Shown piece after piece: positions 1-7,771 of a DNA stretch of 64,000 nt. The stretch is from Streptomyces regalis. Lineage in GTDB: Bacteria > Actinomycetota > Actinomycetes > Streptomycetales > Streptomycetaceae. Both the position numbers and the translations under genes were made by a program. The stretch's first letter is position 1, and each line of letters opens with the position of its first letter. The notes under the pieces were generated by a model. That model was given only the letters and a program-made list of their open reading frames with translations. It ran no database searches and was not told the DNA's origin. Location: the NCBI RefSeq assembly GCF_001509475.1, contig NZ_LLZG01000387.1, forward strand, positions 1 through 64,000, written 5' to 3'.

Positions 1-135
1 CCTGCGGCTGGGCGGACGGGTACGGTCCGTCGGCTGCTTGCGGCTCGACGGACGAGTGCGACCCGTCGGCTACTCCCGAGCTGACGGACAGATCCAGCCC
101 GTCGGCTGCTCGCGGGCTCGGTGCGGGCTGCGTTC
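1..135. repeat. 36-bp tandem repeat inside the kinase frame
   Basis: Units begin at 28, 64 and 100, each starting CGTCGGCT, with the tail of another unit at 1-27. Each unit is exactly 36 bases, so the kinase frame stays open and gains 12-residue repeats of the form ADG...S. The copies differ at several positions. The array continues past the left edge of the window, so the copy number is unknown. Confidence 0.8.
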
Positions 136-886
136 CCTCGGTTGTGTGCTCGAAGAGTGTTGCCCCCCTCGCCCCCTCCTTCACCACCAGCACCCTCGGC
201 TCCGGCAACAACGCACGGATCGCCTCCGGCCCCCCGGCAACCCCCCAAGCCGCCTCCGCCTCGTCAGCCCCGACGAACACCAGGTCGCAGGCGCGCGCCA
301 GTTCAAGCAGCACCGCCGGACCGTCGGCGTCGCGCCACAGGCCCGGGCGGTAGTTGACGTCGAAGGAGAGGAGAGGGCCACCCGGCCGCCGTACGACGAG
401 CTCCCGCAGCAGCGCCAGGCAGTCACCCGACAGCGCCGCCGTGATCCCCGACAGATGCAGCACCCGCCCGGCCCGCACCGCCTCCAGGTCCATGTTCGCG
501 ACGGACATCGCCGACGCCGCCGAACCCGCCCGGTAGTACGCCACCTCATGCGCATCGGTCCCCCGGTCCCCCGCCGTGCGGAAGTACACCCCCGTCGGAC
601 GCACCGGATCCCGTCGTACGGCCGAGACGTCGACGCCATGTCCGCCGATCGCCTCCACCAGATGGTCACCGAACCCGTCGGCGCCGACTCGGCCGACCCA
701 CCGCACCGCATGCCCGGCGGCGGCGAGCACACAGGCCACGTTCGACTCCGCGCCCCCGATCCCCCGCTCGAACGACGGCACATCGGCGAGGCGCCCCGGC
801 CGCGACGGCAGGAACGTGACCATGGACTCGCCGAGCGCGACAACGTCCACGACGTCGAGGGCATTGCAGGGTCCGGTGGCAGTCAC
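1..886 (-). CDS. PfkB-family sugar kinase (KdgK-like), 3' end off window
   Basis: The reading frame opens with GTG at 886, with GAGGAG about ten bases upstream, and runs off the left edge. It starts VTATGPCNALDVVDVVALGES and carries the N-terminal PfkB sugar-binding signature (GGAESNVACVLAAAGH, residues about 43-58), typical of 2-keto-3-deoxygluconate or related sugar kinases that phosphorylate a sugar with ATP in the cytoplasm. The conserved C-terminal DTTGAGD-type anion-hole motif is not reached. From about residue 252 the frame enters a tandem 12-residue repeat with no counterpart in ordinary PfkB kinases. The gene is divergent from the D-amino-acid genes at 1023-3928. The kinase fold is secure; the substrate is not. 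Confidence 0.85.
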   Translation of the reverse strand, partial: MTATGPCNALDVVDVVALGESMVTFLPSRPGRLADVPSFERGIGGAESNVACVLAAAGHAVRWVGRVGADGFGDHLVEAIGGHGVDVSAVRRDPVRPTGVYFRTAGDRGTDAHEVAYYRAGSAASAMSVANMDLEAVRAGRVLHLSGITAALSGDCLALLRELVVRRPGGPLLSFDVNYRPGLWRDADGPAVLLELARACDLVFVGADEAEAAWGVAGGPEAIRALLPEPRVLVVKEGARGATLFEHTTEGTQPAPSPRAADGLDLSVSSGVADGSHSSVEPQAADGPYPSAQPQ

Positions 887-929
887 GATCGTCGTAGCTC
901 CTCGGCGGTTGCGCGGGACGCGGCTGTCG

Positions 930-958
930 TTGACCCCGCGTTGGCCGAGATGTTAGAC
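930..958 (+). promoter_or_regulatory. Candidate promoter for the D-amino-acid genes
   Basis: TTGACC at 930-935 and TTAGAC at 953-958 are separated by exactly 17 bases, in the 136-bp gap between the divergent kinase and deaminase genes. Transcription would begin near 965, leaving a leader of about 58 bases that contains the inverted repeat at 985-1001. Confidence 0.5.
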
Positions 959-984
959 AGCGATAAGCGATATACGCAATGGAT

Positions 985-1001
985 GTTGCAGAGAATGCAA
1001 C
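985..1001. promoter_or_regulatory. Candidate operator (inverted repeat)
   Basis: GTTGCA (985-990) and TGCAAC (996-1001) form a perfect 6-bp inverted repeat with a 5-base spacer. A second, shorter repeat (GCAA 976-979, TTGC 986-989) overlaps it. It lies just downstream of the predicted start of transcription and upstream of the ribosome binding site at about 1011-1018, a suitable place for a repressor. The regulator is not in the window; an IclR- or GntR-type protein would be a guess. Confidence 0.45.
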
Positions 1002-1022
1002 TCCCCAGATCAGGGAGGTTCC

Positions 1023-2294
1023 ATGAGCAACGAGGCGCTCGCCCGACTGGCCGAGGAACACGTCGATCACCGCTTCAAGGGCCTCCCCCCGGACGCCGAC
1101 GGCCTGACCGTCGCCGAGCTGGCCGCCCAGCGCCGCAACCTCTTCACCGGCGGCTTCGCCACCCCCGTCCTCGCGCTCTCCGCCGAGCGCCTGGAGCACA
1201 ACCTCGACCTGATGGAGACGTACGCGGCCCGCCACGGCCTCGCCTTCGCCCCGCACGGCAAGACCTCCATGGCCCCCCAGCTGTTCCAGCGGCAGATCGA
1301 GCACGGGGCGTGGGGCATCACGCTCGCGGTGCCCCATCAGGTGCGCGTGGCGCGGGCGTACGGCGTCCAGCGGATCTTCCTCGCGAATGAGCTCGTAGAC
1401 CCGTCGGCCCTGCGCTGGATCGCCGGCGAGCTGACGGCCGACCCCGCCTTCCGCCTCATCTGTTACGTCGACTCCGTGCGCGGCGTCGAGCTGATGGACG
1501 CGGCCCTGCGGGACGCCGGGGCCGACCGTCCGGTGGACGTCGTCGTCGAACTGGCGGCCGGTGACGGGGCCCGTACCGGCGTCCGTACGGAGGCAGAGTG
1601 CGCGGCGGTCGCGGACGCGGTGGCGGCCGTACCGACGCTGCGGCTGGCCGGGGTCGCCGGGTACGAGGGCGAGGTCCCGCAGGCCGATCCCGAGCGGGTG
1701 CACGCGTGGCTGCGGCGGCTGGTCGCGCTCGCCGTCGAGTTCGACAAGGCGGGCCGCTTCGCGGGGCTGGAGGAGATCGTCGTCAGCGCGGGCGGCAGCG
1801 CGTGGTTCGACGCGGTGGCGGACGTGTTCGCCGAGATCCCCGAACTCTCCCTCCCTGTGCTGAAGTTGCTGCGCTCCGGCGCGTACGTCTCGCACGACGA
1901 CGGCCACTACCGCAAGCTGACCCCGTTCAACCGGGTCCCGGTCGAGGGCGCCCTCGAACCCGCCTTCCGCCTCTGGGCGCAGGTGGTCTCCCGCCCCTCC
2001 CCCGACCAGGCCTTCGTCAACGCGGGCAAGCGGGACGCGGCCTACGACCTCGATCTGCCCTTCGCCCAGGTGGTCCGCCGGGACGGCGCAGAGCGCGCGG
2101 CCACCGGCATCTCGGTCACCGCCCTGTCCGACCAGCACGCGTGGCTGCGGACGACCGAGGAGGCGGACCTGGAGGTCGGGGACTGGCTCGGCATGGGGCT
2201 GTCCCACCCGTGCACGTCGTTCGACAAGTGGCAGCTGATTCCGGTGGCCGAGGCGGACGGGACCGTCGTCGACTACATCCGCACGTTCTTCTAG
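1023..2294 (+). CDS. PLP-dependent D-amino-acid deaminase/aldolase (DSD1/D-threonine aldolase-like)
   Basis: 423 residues; ATG at 1023 preceded by AGGGAGG. The N-terminal half is an alanine-racemase-like TIM barrel with the probable PLP lysine at K80 in the APHGKTS motif. The C-terminal D-serine-dehydratase-like domain ends with a His-Pro-Cys motif (H395, C397) that binds a divalent metal in this family. Members remove ammonia from, or cleave, D-amino acids such as D-serine or D-threonine in the cytoplasm. The next gene begins 11 bases after the stop and encodes an N-acyl-D-amino-acid deacylase, which fits a two-step pathway: deacylation, then deamination. The exact substrate cannot be read from sequence. 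Confidence 0.85.
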   Translation: MSNEALARLAEEHVDHRFKGLPPDADGLTVAELAAQRRNLFTGGFATPVLALSAERLEHNLDLMETYAARHGLAFAPHGKTSMAPQLFQRQIEHGAWGITLAVPHQVRVARAYGVQRIFLANELVDPSALRWIAGELTADPAFRLICYVDSVRGVELMDAALRDAGADRPVDVVVELAAGDGARTGVRTEAECAAVADAVAAVPTLRLAGVAGYEGEVPQADPERVHAWLRRLVALAVEFDKAGRFAGLEEIVVSAGGSAWFDAVADVFAEIPELSLPVLKLLRSGAYVSHDDGHYRKLTPFNRVPVEGALEPAFRLWAQVVSRPSPDQAFVNAGKRDAAYDLDLPFAQVVRRDGAERAATGISVTALSDQHAWLRTTEEADLEVGDWLGMGLSHPCTSFDKWQLIPVAEADGTVVDYIRTFF

Positions 2295-2305
2295 GAGGTA
2301 CGGCC

Positions 2306-3928
2306 GTGGAGGACCTGGTCATTCGGGACGCGGAGGTCGTGGACGGCAGCGGTGCGCCGTCGTACCGCGCCGATGTGGTCGTGGACGACGGCAGGATCGT
2401 GTCGATCGTCCGGGAGGCCGCCGCGGCGGGCTGTCAACGCCCCACGGCGCAAAGGGAACTGGACGCGGAGGGCCTCGTCCTCTCCCCCGGCTTCATCGAC
2501 ATGCACGCCCACAGCGACCTGGCGCTGCTGCGGGACCCCGACCACAGCGCGAAGGCCGCGCAGGGGGTCACCCTCGAAGTCATCGGCCAGGACGGCCTGT
2601 CGTACGCCCCGGTCGACGACCGCACCCTCGCCGAGGTGCGCCGCGCGATCACCGGCTGGAACGGCTCGGGCGACGACATCGACTTCGACTGGCGGACGGT
2701 GGGCGAGTACCTGGACCGCCTCGACGCCGGTTTCGAAGGCCGGGGCATCGCCGTGAACGCGGCGTACCTCATCCCCCAGGGGACGGTCCGCGCGCTCGCC
2801 GTCGGCTGGGAGGACCGGGAGGCGACGCCGGACGAGCTCGACCGGATGCGGCAGTTGGTCGCGGAGGGCATGGAGCAGGGCGCGGTCGGCATGTCGTCCG
2901 GGCTGACGTACACGCCCGGCATGTACGCCAAGGACGCCGAGCTGACGGAGCTGTGCCGGGTGGTGGCGTCGTACGGCGGCTACTACTGCCCGCACCACCG
3001 CTCCTACGGGGCCGGGGCCCTGGAGGCGTACGAGGAGATGGTGGCCCTGACGAGGGAGGCGGACTGCTCCCTGCACCTGGCTCACGCCACGATGAACTTC
3101 GGCGTGAACAAGGGCCGGGCGCCGGAGCTGCTGTCACTCCTGGACAAGGCGCTGGCCGCCGGGGCCGACATCACCCTCGACACCTACCCCTACACCCCCG
3201 GCTGCACCACCCTCGTCGCCATGCTGCCGAGCTGGGCGAGCGAGGGCGGCCCCGAGGCGATCCTGGCCCGCCTGTCGGACGACGGGACGGCCGAGCGCAT
3301 CCGCCACCACATGGAGGTCATCGGCGCGGACGGCTGCCACGGCGTGCCGATCGAGTGGGACACGATCGAGATCTCGGGCGTGAGCGACGCTTCTCTGGCG
3401 GATTTTGTGGGCCGCACGATCCAGCAGTCGGCAGACGTACGGGGCGAGGCCCCCTGGGCGACCGCGCGGCGCCTGCTCCTGGCGGACCGGCTGGGCTCGA
3501 CGATCCTCCAGCACGTCGGCCACGAGGAGAACGTGCAGACGATCATGCGGCACCGCGTCCACACGGGCGGTTCGGACGGCATCCTGCAGGGCACGAAGCC
3601 GCACCCGAGGGCGTACGGCACATTCCCGCACTACCTCGGCCGGTACGTACGGGAGTTGGGCGTGCTGTCCCTGGAGGAGTGCGTGGCCCATCTGACCTCG
3701 CGCCCGGCGGCGCGGCTGCGGCTGCCGGACCGGGGGCTGGTCCGCGAGGGCCATCGGGCGGACCTGGTGCTGTTCGACCCGGGGACGGTAGCGGCGGGCT
3801 CCACGTTCGAGGAGCCGCGCACGCTACCGACGGGCATCCCGCATGTCCTGATCGACGGCCGTTTCGTGATCGAGGACGGCCGCCGGACGGACGTACTGGC
3901 GGGACGGGCGATCCGTAGAACCGCCTAG
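2306..3928 (+). CDS. N-acyl-D-amino-acid deacylase (D-aminoacylase family)
   Basis: 540 residues from GTG 2306; AGGAGG overlaps the preceding stop codon, so the gene is probably co-translated with the deaminase. It is an amidohydrolase with the metal site [11 protein letters not shown] (H67, H69) and a C-terminal [15 protein letters not shown] segment typical of D-aminoacylases, which hydrolyse N-acyl-D-amino acids to D-amino acid plus carboxylate. Where classical D-aminoacylases have a metal-binding cysteine in a GNCG motif, this protein reads GQDG, so metal coordination may differ; I think this variant occurs in related actinobacterial proteins. It is followed, convergently, by the protease gene. 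Confidence 0.85.
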   Translation: MEDLVIRDAEVVDGSGAPSYRADVVVDDGRIVSIVREAAAAGCQRPTAQRELDAEGLVLSPGFIDMHAHSDLALLRDPDHSAKAAQGVTLEVIGQDGLSYAPVDDRTLAEVRRAITGWNGSGDDIDFDWRTVGEYLDRLDAGFEGRGIAVNAAYLIPQGTVRALAVGWEDREATPDELDRMRQLVAEGMEQGAVGMSSGLTYTPGMYAKDAELTELCRVVASYGGYYCPHHRSYGAGALEAYEEMVALTREADCSLHLAHATMNFGVNKGRAPELLSLLDKALAAGADITLDTYPYTPGCTTLVAMLPSWASEGGPEAILARLSDDGTAERIRHHMEVIGADGCHGVPIEWDTIEISGVSDASLADFVGRTIQQSADVRGEAPWATARRLLLADRLGSTILQHVGHEENVQTIMRHRVHTGGSDGILQGTKPHPRAYGTFPHYLGRYVRELGVLSLEECVAHLTSRPAARLRLPDRGLVREGHRADLVLFDPGTVAAGSTFEEPRTLPTGIPHVLIDGRFVIEDGRRTDVLAGRAIRRTA

Positions 3929-3942
3929 AACCACCTAGCCGG

Positions 3943-4875
3943 TTACGGCTTGGGCAGCACGCAGCCGCTCGCGCTCAGGTCGAGCTTGTTGTCGACGCCG
4001 AAGCAGGCGGGGATCTGGTAGATCTCCTGGGCGTAGTTGATGCCCTGGTGGACGGTGACGTTGCCGCTCTCGTCGACCTCGCACGGGTTGTTGACCGTGC
4101 AGCGCTGGCCGTCCTCGTTGCCGGTGTTGTTGACGGCGACGACCTGGTTGGTGGCCTGGTCGATGACGGGGGAGCCGGAGGTGCCGCCGATGGTGTTGCA
4201 GGCGGAGGTGTAGCGGACCGAGTCCTTGAAGGTCCAGTCGCCTTCCTTGAGGCGGTATGCGAACCCGTCGATGTTGCAGTTGTACAGGCGCTTCCAGTAG
4301 CCGGAGGCGACGGTGATGGCGGTGCCGGCGACCGGGTGGGTGTCGGCCACGGTGAGCGCGTTGATGCTGTACGAGCTCTTGATCTGCGCGTACGTGGTGG
4401 TGAGTTGGTAGAAGGCGACGTCCGTGTCGGTCATCGTCCCGTAGGCGATCTTGCTGGCACGCAGGGTGCCGACCCGGTTGCCCGAGGAGTTGAGCAGGCT
4501 GAAGGTACGGCTGGAGGCCCGGTCCACGACGGCCTCGCCGGGGCCGGGCATGCCGGTCTCCAGACAGTGGCCGTTGGTCATCACCAGCGCCGGGTCGTTG
4601 TCCTCCGAGTCCGGGAAGCGGACGACGGAGCCGGAACAGTTGCTGAGCGCCACGGTGCCCGCGAAGTTGACGGCCTGAACCTTGGGGCCGTTCAGGACCT
4701 GGTCAAGGGTGTCCGCGGTGGAGGCGACGGTGTCATTGACCACCGACGTGACGCCGGCCGTGTCCACGCTCTTGCCGAACGACCCGGCCGACTCCACGGG
4801 AGCCGCGACCGCGGGTACGGCGCCGGCCCCGGCTATCGCCAGGGCGAGGAGGGCGGCGCCGAGAGGTTTTCTCAT
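3943..4875 (-). CDS. Secreted trypsin-like serine protease
   Basis: 310 residues. A signal peptide occupies about residues 1-25 (positive start, hydrophobic core, AVAA at the cleavage region). The chymotrypsin-fold triad is visible as H103 (TNGHC), D152 (DTDVAF) and S233 (GGTSGSP). Several cysteine pairs fit disulfides outside the cell. The GTSGSP serine motif differs from the common GDSGGP and is seen in glutamyl-endopeptidase-like secreted proteases. Start is ATG 4875 with GAGGGG upstream. A perfect 9-bp stem-loop lies in the leader (4899-4925). The gene converges with the deacylase gene 14 bases away. Confidence 0.85.
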   Translation of the reverse strand: MRKPLGAALLALAIAGAGAVPAVAAPVESAGSFGKSVDTAGVTSVVNDTVASTADTLDQVLNGPKVQAVNFAGTVALSNCSGSVVRFPDSEDNDPALVMTNGHCLETGMPGPGEAVVDRASSRTFSLLNSSGNRVGTLRASKIAYGTMTDTDVAFYQLTTTYAQIKSSYSINALTVADTHPVAGTAITVASGYWKRLYNCNIDGFAYRLKEGDWTFKDSVRYTSACNTIGGTSGSPVIDQATNQVVAVNNTGNEDGQRCTVNNPCEVDESGNVTVHQGINYAQEIYQIPACFGVDNKLDLSASGCVLPKP

Positions 4876-4898
4876 GTGGGGGTCCCCTCATACGGAGA

Positions 4899-4925
4899 AG
4901 GTGACCGAAGAATCTCCGGTCACCT
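4899..4925 (-). promoter_or_regulatory. Inverted repeat in the protease leader
   Basis: AGGTGACCG (4899-4907) and CGGTCACCT (4917-4925) pair perfectly over 9 bp around a 9-base loop, 24 bases upstream of the protease start. It could be an operator or an RNA hairpin in the leader. There is no T-run, so a terminator is unlikely. Confidence 0.55.
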
Positions 4926-5181
4926 GCGTTTTTGTCATGCACATTCTCACGCACGAGGGGGGTGCGGACAAGGACTTGCATACTGGCGAGTTCAGGCCGT
5001 AGGGGTTTCCCTATCACGGAGGGATGGGGGTGTTGGGTGAGCGGCGCAGGACGTTCACGGGAGGGGATGAGATCACCACAGTCGGCACACCCGGGGCTCA
5101 CGCGACCTGGGCGCCAACCCCCTCCTCGCCCGCATCGCGCCCGCATACGGCCGGCACCGGACGACTCGCCACCCGCGATGC
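4926..5181. other. Intergenic region without a gene
   Basis: Between the protease leader and the broken PIN gene I see no frame with convincing codon use or family features. The protease promoter should lie at its left end. No repeat or RNA gene was recognised. Confidence 0.5.
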
Positions 5182-5727
5182 CTACAGACGCCGCCTCACT
5201 TCGGCCGCGAACTGCGGTACCCCACCAGCGTCAAGGCGGTCCAGCAATCCATGCACATCACGCGGCGCACGGCGATATCCCCTTGCCTGGGCGTGAAGAA
5301 CTGCCAACACTTCGGCCGGAGCGAGGTCCAGCTGGTCCAGTAGGAACTCGTCGGGGTGAAGCACTTCGATGCCGTACGGCCGGACCGTGTCCTGAGGAAA
5401 GTCCCGGAGGTTGCGGGTCACCACCACGTCGGCCTCCCCCTTGATCGCGGCAGCCAGCACATGCCGGTCCTTGGGATCGTTGCCCATGGCGGGGACCAAG
5501 CCGCCGTATCCGACGACCGAACTCTCCGGGAAGGCGGACTCCATCAGCACGATCAGGCGCTTCACAGCGTCGGGCTGTACCCGTTCCGTCAGGTTTCTTG
5601 CGAGCTCTTGCAGAATGTCCGCCGACCACAAGGGCTCCTAGAGTTCCGCCTCCGCCAGACGCAGGAGCGTGTCCCGCAGACAGTTCGGATACAGCACGCA
5701 CGCATCCAGGACGGCCCTGATCAACAC
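5182..5727 (-). pseudogene. PIN-domain (VapC-like) toxin interrupted by TAG
   Basis: From GTG 5727 the frame encodes VLIRAVLDACVLYPNCLRD, with the first PIN acidic residue in VLDAC. It then hits an in-frame TAG at 5640-5638, in a context where the family has a residue such as tyrosine (LAEAEL*EPLWSADI). The same frame continues without shift to 5182 through the rest of the PIN domain (NDPKDRHVLAAAI, VVVTRNLRDFP). Restarting at TTG 5631 would lack the first catalytic aspartate. PIN proteins of this kind are RNase toxins paired with an upstream antitoxin, here the HTH gene at 5767-6211. Most likely inactive by one nonsense substitution. Confidence 0.8.
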
Positions 5728-5766
5728 CCTCCCCCTCCATCCCTCCGCCCTACGCGAAGGGCTCCT

Positions 5767-6211
5767 TCAGTCGCCGTAAAGGCCCAGGTCTTCACCGAGG
5801 CGCACCATCTCGTCCAGACCCTGCCGCCGTCGGACGCCGCCGCTCGCGGTACTCCAGGACATCGGTGAGCAGCACGCGGCGGTGGCGGCCGGGCCGGGTG
5901 TAGGGGATCTCGCCCTCGTCCAGCAACTTCACGAACGTGGGGCGGCTTATACCCAGGACCTCCGCCGCCTCCTGCGTGGTGAGCGTGGTGTGCATGGGAG
6001 CAACCGTCACAGCCTTGCCCTCCGACAGAGCACGCACCACCGCCAACAGGGCCTCGTAGACCTCAGGCGGGAGCGTCTTGATCGCGCCGTCCGGCCCCTG
6101 CAGGACAGCCCGGTCCGGCGCCTCGGGGGCCCGATCGAGAAATGCCCTGAGCTCGGCGATCTCCGCGCGATGCTCAGGCAGCAGTGTCGTGTCCTCGGTC
6201 GTGCCGCGCAT
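5767..6211 (-). pseudogene. Excisionase-type HTH antitoxin with C-terminal frameshift
   Basis: ATG 6211 follows AAGGAGG with 6-base spacing. The continuous frame (139 codons, stop at 5792) contains a helix-turn-helix of the excisionase/MerR-like kind (TTQEAAEVLGISRPTFVKLL, then a GRHRRVLL wing), used by antitoxins partnered with PIN toxins. After YRERRRPTAA the frame becomes an alanine/glycine/arginine tail, whereas the +1 frame reads GLDEMVRLGEDLGLYGD and stops at 5767, the kind of acidic C-terminus expected in this family. One extra G in a GGG run near 5830-5836 explains it. The N-terminal DNA-binding part could still be made. A homopolymer sequencing error is an alternative. Confidence 0.7.
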
Positions 6212-6252
6212 CATGAGCCTCCTTCGACACCTCATGGTCCCACGAAATCGAA

Positions 6253-6285
6253 AGAAACGAAAGAAGCCGGGATCCCGGGCTCAGC
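6253..6285 (-). terminator. Candidate terminator after the AbiEii remnant
   Basis: A GC palindrome centred on GGATCC (CCGGGATCCCGG) is followed, in the minus-strand direction, by a T-rich stretch (TTCTTTCGTTTCTTTCG). The stem is short, so the call is tentative. Confidence 0.4.
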
Positions 6286-6286
6286 G

Positions 6287-6630
6287 TCACACGGTGGCAA
6301 AGTGACGGGATCCGGACACGGCTTCCCCCAGGCATCGCGCACCCCCATCGGCCTCCCTCACACCCGGATCCGCGACCAGCAGCCGCACCTTCAGCGGCCT
6401 GACAACGACCACGGAGACCACCCAGCCCTGCTCCGCAGGCCGTCCGCGAGCCGACGGACGATATCCGTCATCGAGGCGGGATGCCGGGTGGCGAAGTCCA
6501 GGTCCTGGCTCGGGCGACCGACGAGACCGTGCGCCTGAACGGCGTACCCACCGGCCAGGGCAAGCTCGTAATCATCCCCCGCGCGCAGAGCGTCCGCCAG
6601 CAGACGGCGATGCAAATCGGGCAGTTTCAT
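6287..6630 (-). pseudogene. AbiEii-type nucleotidyltransferase remnant
   Basis: ATG 6630 opens MKLPDLHRRLLADALRAGDD and the typical N-terminus of AbiEii/AbiGii-type nucleotidyltransferases: LALAGGYAVQAHG followed by RPSQDLDFAT, whose acidic pair belongs to the catalytic metal site. After LADGLRSR the frame is lost and stops at 6391. Shifting frame restores GWVVSVVVVRPLKVRLLVADP for about 20 residues, after which similarity ends and a stop falls at 6287. The usual protein is more than 200 residues long, so most of the enzyme is missing. The start overlaps the stop of the upstream gene as ATGA. Such proteins act as type IV toxins in abortive infection; this copy should be dead. Confidence 0.7.
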
Positions 6631-7037
6631 CCGGCGACGGGGCGCAGGAGCTCGGGGAAGGATTCCTCCCACGTGCTGCGCACTCCGCGTCCGAGCATCT
6701 TGCGCAGGATGGGCCAGTGACGGACGAGAAGGCCGGCGTTGAGGTAGTGCACGAAATCGTCTCGCGAGCCGTTGTTGAGGACGATGCGGTACAGCCCGAG
6801 CAGGAGCTTCACATCACCGATGTCGAAAACGCGCAGCCCCGACCACGCCAGATGCAGTGGCAGCTCGACGCGCCCGCTGTCCGGCCCCTTCAGTTCGTCG
6901 AGGGAGGCGGGCAGGCGGTCGGCGCCGTACCCCCAGCCGGAGGGAGTCCGACTGCTTCGGTGCGCATGCTGAGAGCGCTCGGCCACGACAGCAGTATGCC
7001 GCGATCGCGGGGAAACAGGTGCGAGACGCTCGATCAC
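6627..7037 (-). CDS. Conserved hypothetical protein, partner of the AbiEii-type gene
   Basis: 136 residues if translation starts at GTG 7037, which overlaps the stop of the ATPase gene as GTGA. Only the C-terminal 95 residues (LPASLDELKGP..., GLYRIVLNNGSRDDFVHYLN, LRKMLGRGVRSTWEESFPEL) look conserved. I remember such proteins directly upstream of AbiEii-like nucleotidyltransferases in streptomycetes, and here the stop overlaps the nucleotidyltransferase start. The first 40 residues are low-complexity and the true start may lie further in. A role as antitoxin or cofactor of the nucleotidyltransferase is inference from position only. Confidence 0.55.
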   Translation of the reverse strand: MIERLAPVSPRSRHTAVVAERSQHAHRSSRTPSGWGYGADRLPASLDELKGPDSGRVELPLHLAWSGLRVFDIGDVKLLLGLYRIVLNNGSRDDFVHYLNAGLLVRHWPILRKMLGRGVRSTWEESFPELLRPVAG

Positions 7038-7525
7038 GCGGCAGCCCTCGCATGATCGGCCGCGGAGGCCCCCAGCTCACACCACAGCAGCTTCCCTCCC
7101 CGCCCAAGGAGATCGTCCCCGAGCGGATAACCGCCCCAGGCGTCCGCGTAATGGCATACGAGAAAGAGCCCACGTCCGCCGTCGGCCTCGAGCGACACAG
7201 GGCGTACGGACCCCGGGCCCTTGTCGAACGGGGGCGGGATATGCGGGTTGGCGTCCCAGACGCTAACCCGCAGCCCACCGCCGGGGAGGCCACGCAGGCG
7301 GAAGGCGGCCGGGCCGGTGGAATGGCGATAGGCGTTGGTGACGAGCTCCGAGGCCAACAGCTCGGCTGTGTCGATCAGTTGACGCATACCGTGCCCGGCG
7401 AGGACGGCCCGGAGTGTGACGCGGGCGATGCGGGCGGCCCGGGGATCGTGGGGTAGCTGGAGGGCGTACGCCCAAGTCGGTTCCGTTTCACACTCCGACG
7501 GCAACGACGGGGATACGGTGACCAT
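7034..7525 (-). CDS. Anti-sigma-like ATP-binding protein (HATPase_c_2)
   Basis: 163 residues; ATG 7525 follows AGGAGG. It has the GHKL/RsbW fold: N-box ELVTNAYRHS (residues about 64-73), an acidic VWD box and a G-box DGGRGLFLV. Streptomycetes carry many such small kinases, which bind sigma factors or anti-anti-sigma proteins. It stands divergent from a DUF5753 regulator and a DUF397 gene, the composition of the abaA/whiJ-type regulatory clusters that affect development and antibiotic production. A long inverted repeat lies between them (7681-7715). The partner protein is unknown. Confidence 0.85.
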   Translation of the reverse strand: MVTVSPSLPSECETEPTWAYALQLPHDPRAARIARVTLRAVLAGHGMRQLIDTAELLASELVTNAYRHSTGPAAFRLRGLPGGGLRVSVWDANPHIPPPFDKGPGSVRPVSLEADGGRGLFLVCHYADAWGGYPLGDDLLGRGGKLLWCELGASAADHARAAA

Positions 7526-7680
7526 GAACGCCTCCTGCAGTGGGGGAACTTGGTTCGCTCGACGGCGCCACCGGGCGGTGGCAGTGCCGCACGTATGGCG
7601 CGAGACGCAGCGCGCGGTGCACTTCCGGCTTGCAGGCGGGGCCAGTTGAGCGGTTCGGGTCTCACCGTAGAGCGCTCCAT

Positions 7681-7715
7681 GGACTACATTCCATGAATGT
7701 CAGGGAATGTAGTCC
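7681..7715. promoter_or_regulatory. Long perfect inverted repeat between divergent regulators
   Basis: GGACTACATTCC (7681-7692) and GGAATGTAGTCC (7704-7715) are perfect 12-bp arms around an 11-base spacer, in the 246-bp gap between the ATPase gene and the DUF5753 regulator. It is AT-richer than its surroundings and lies 56 bases before the regulator start. It is the obvious candidate operator for the helix-turn-helix protein encoded at 7772. No T-run follows either arm, so it is not a typical terminator. Confidence 0.65.
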
Positions 7716-7771
7716 CAATACCTTCGTGTGGGTGACCCACGCGCCATACGTACGAACGGGAAACGCATCCA

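Noticed and set aside
5024..5296. A 90-codon plus-strand frame beside the PIN gene
   Set aside because: It overlaps the PIN coding sequence on the opposite strand and has no family features or ribosome binding site.
5182..5631. PIN protein starting at TTG 5631 as an intact gene
   Set aside because: It would lack the first catalytic aspartate and strand, which are encoded in frame just upstream of the TAG.
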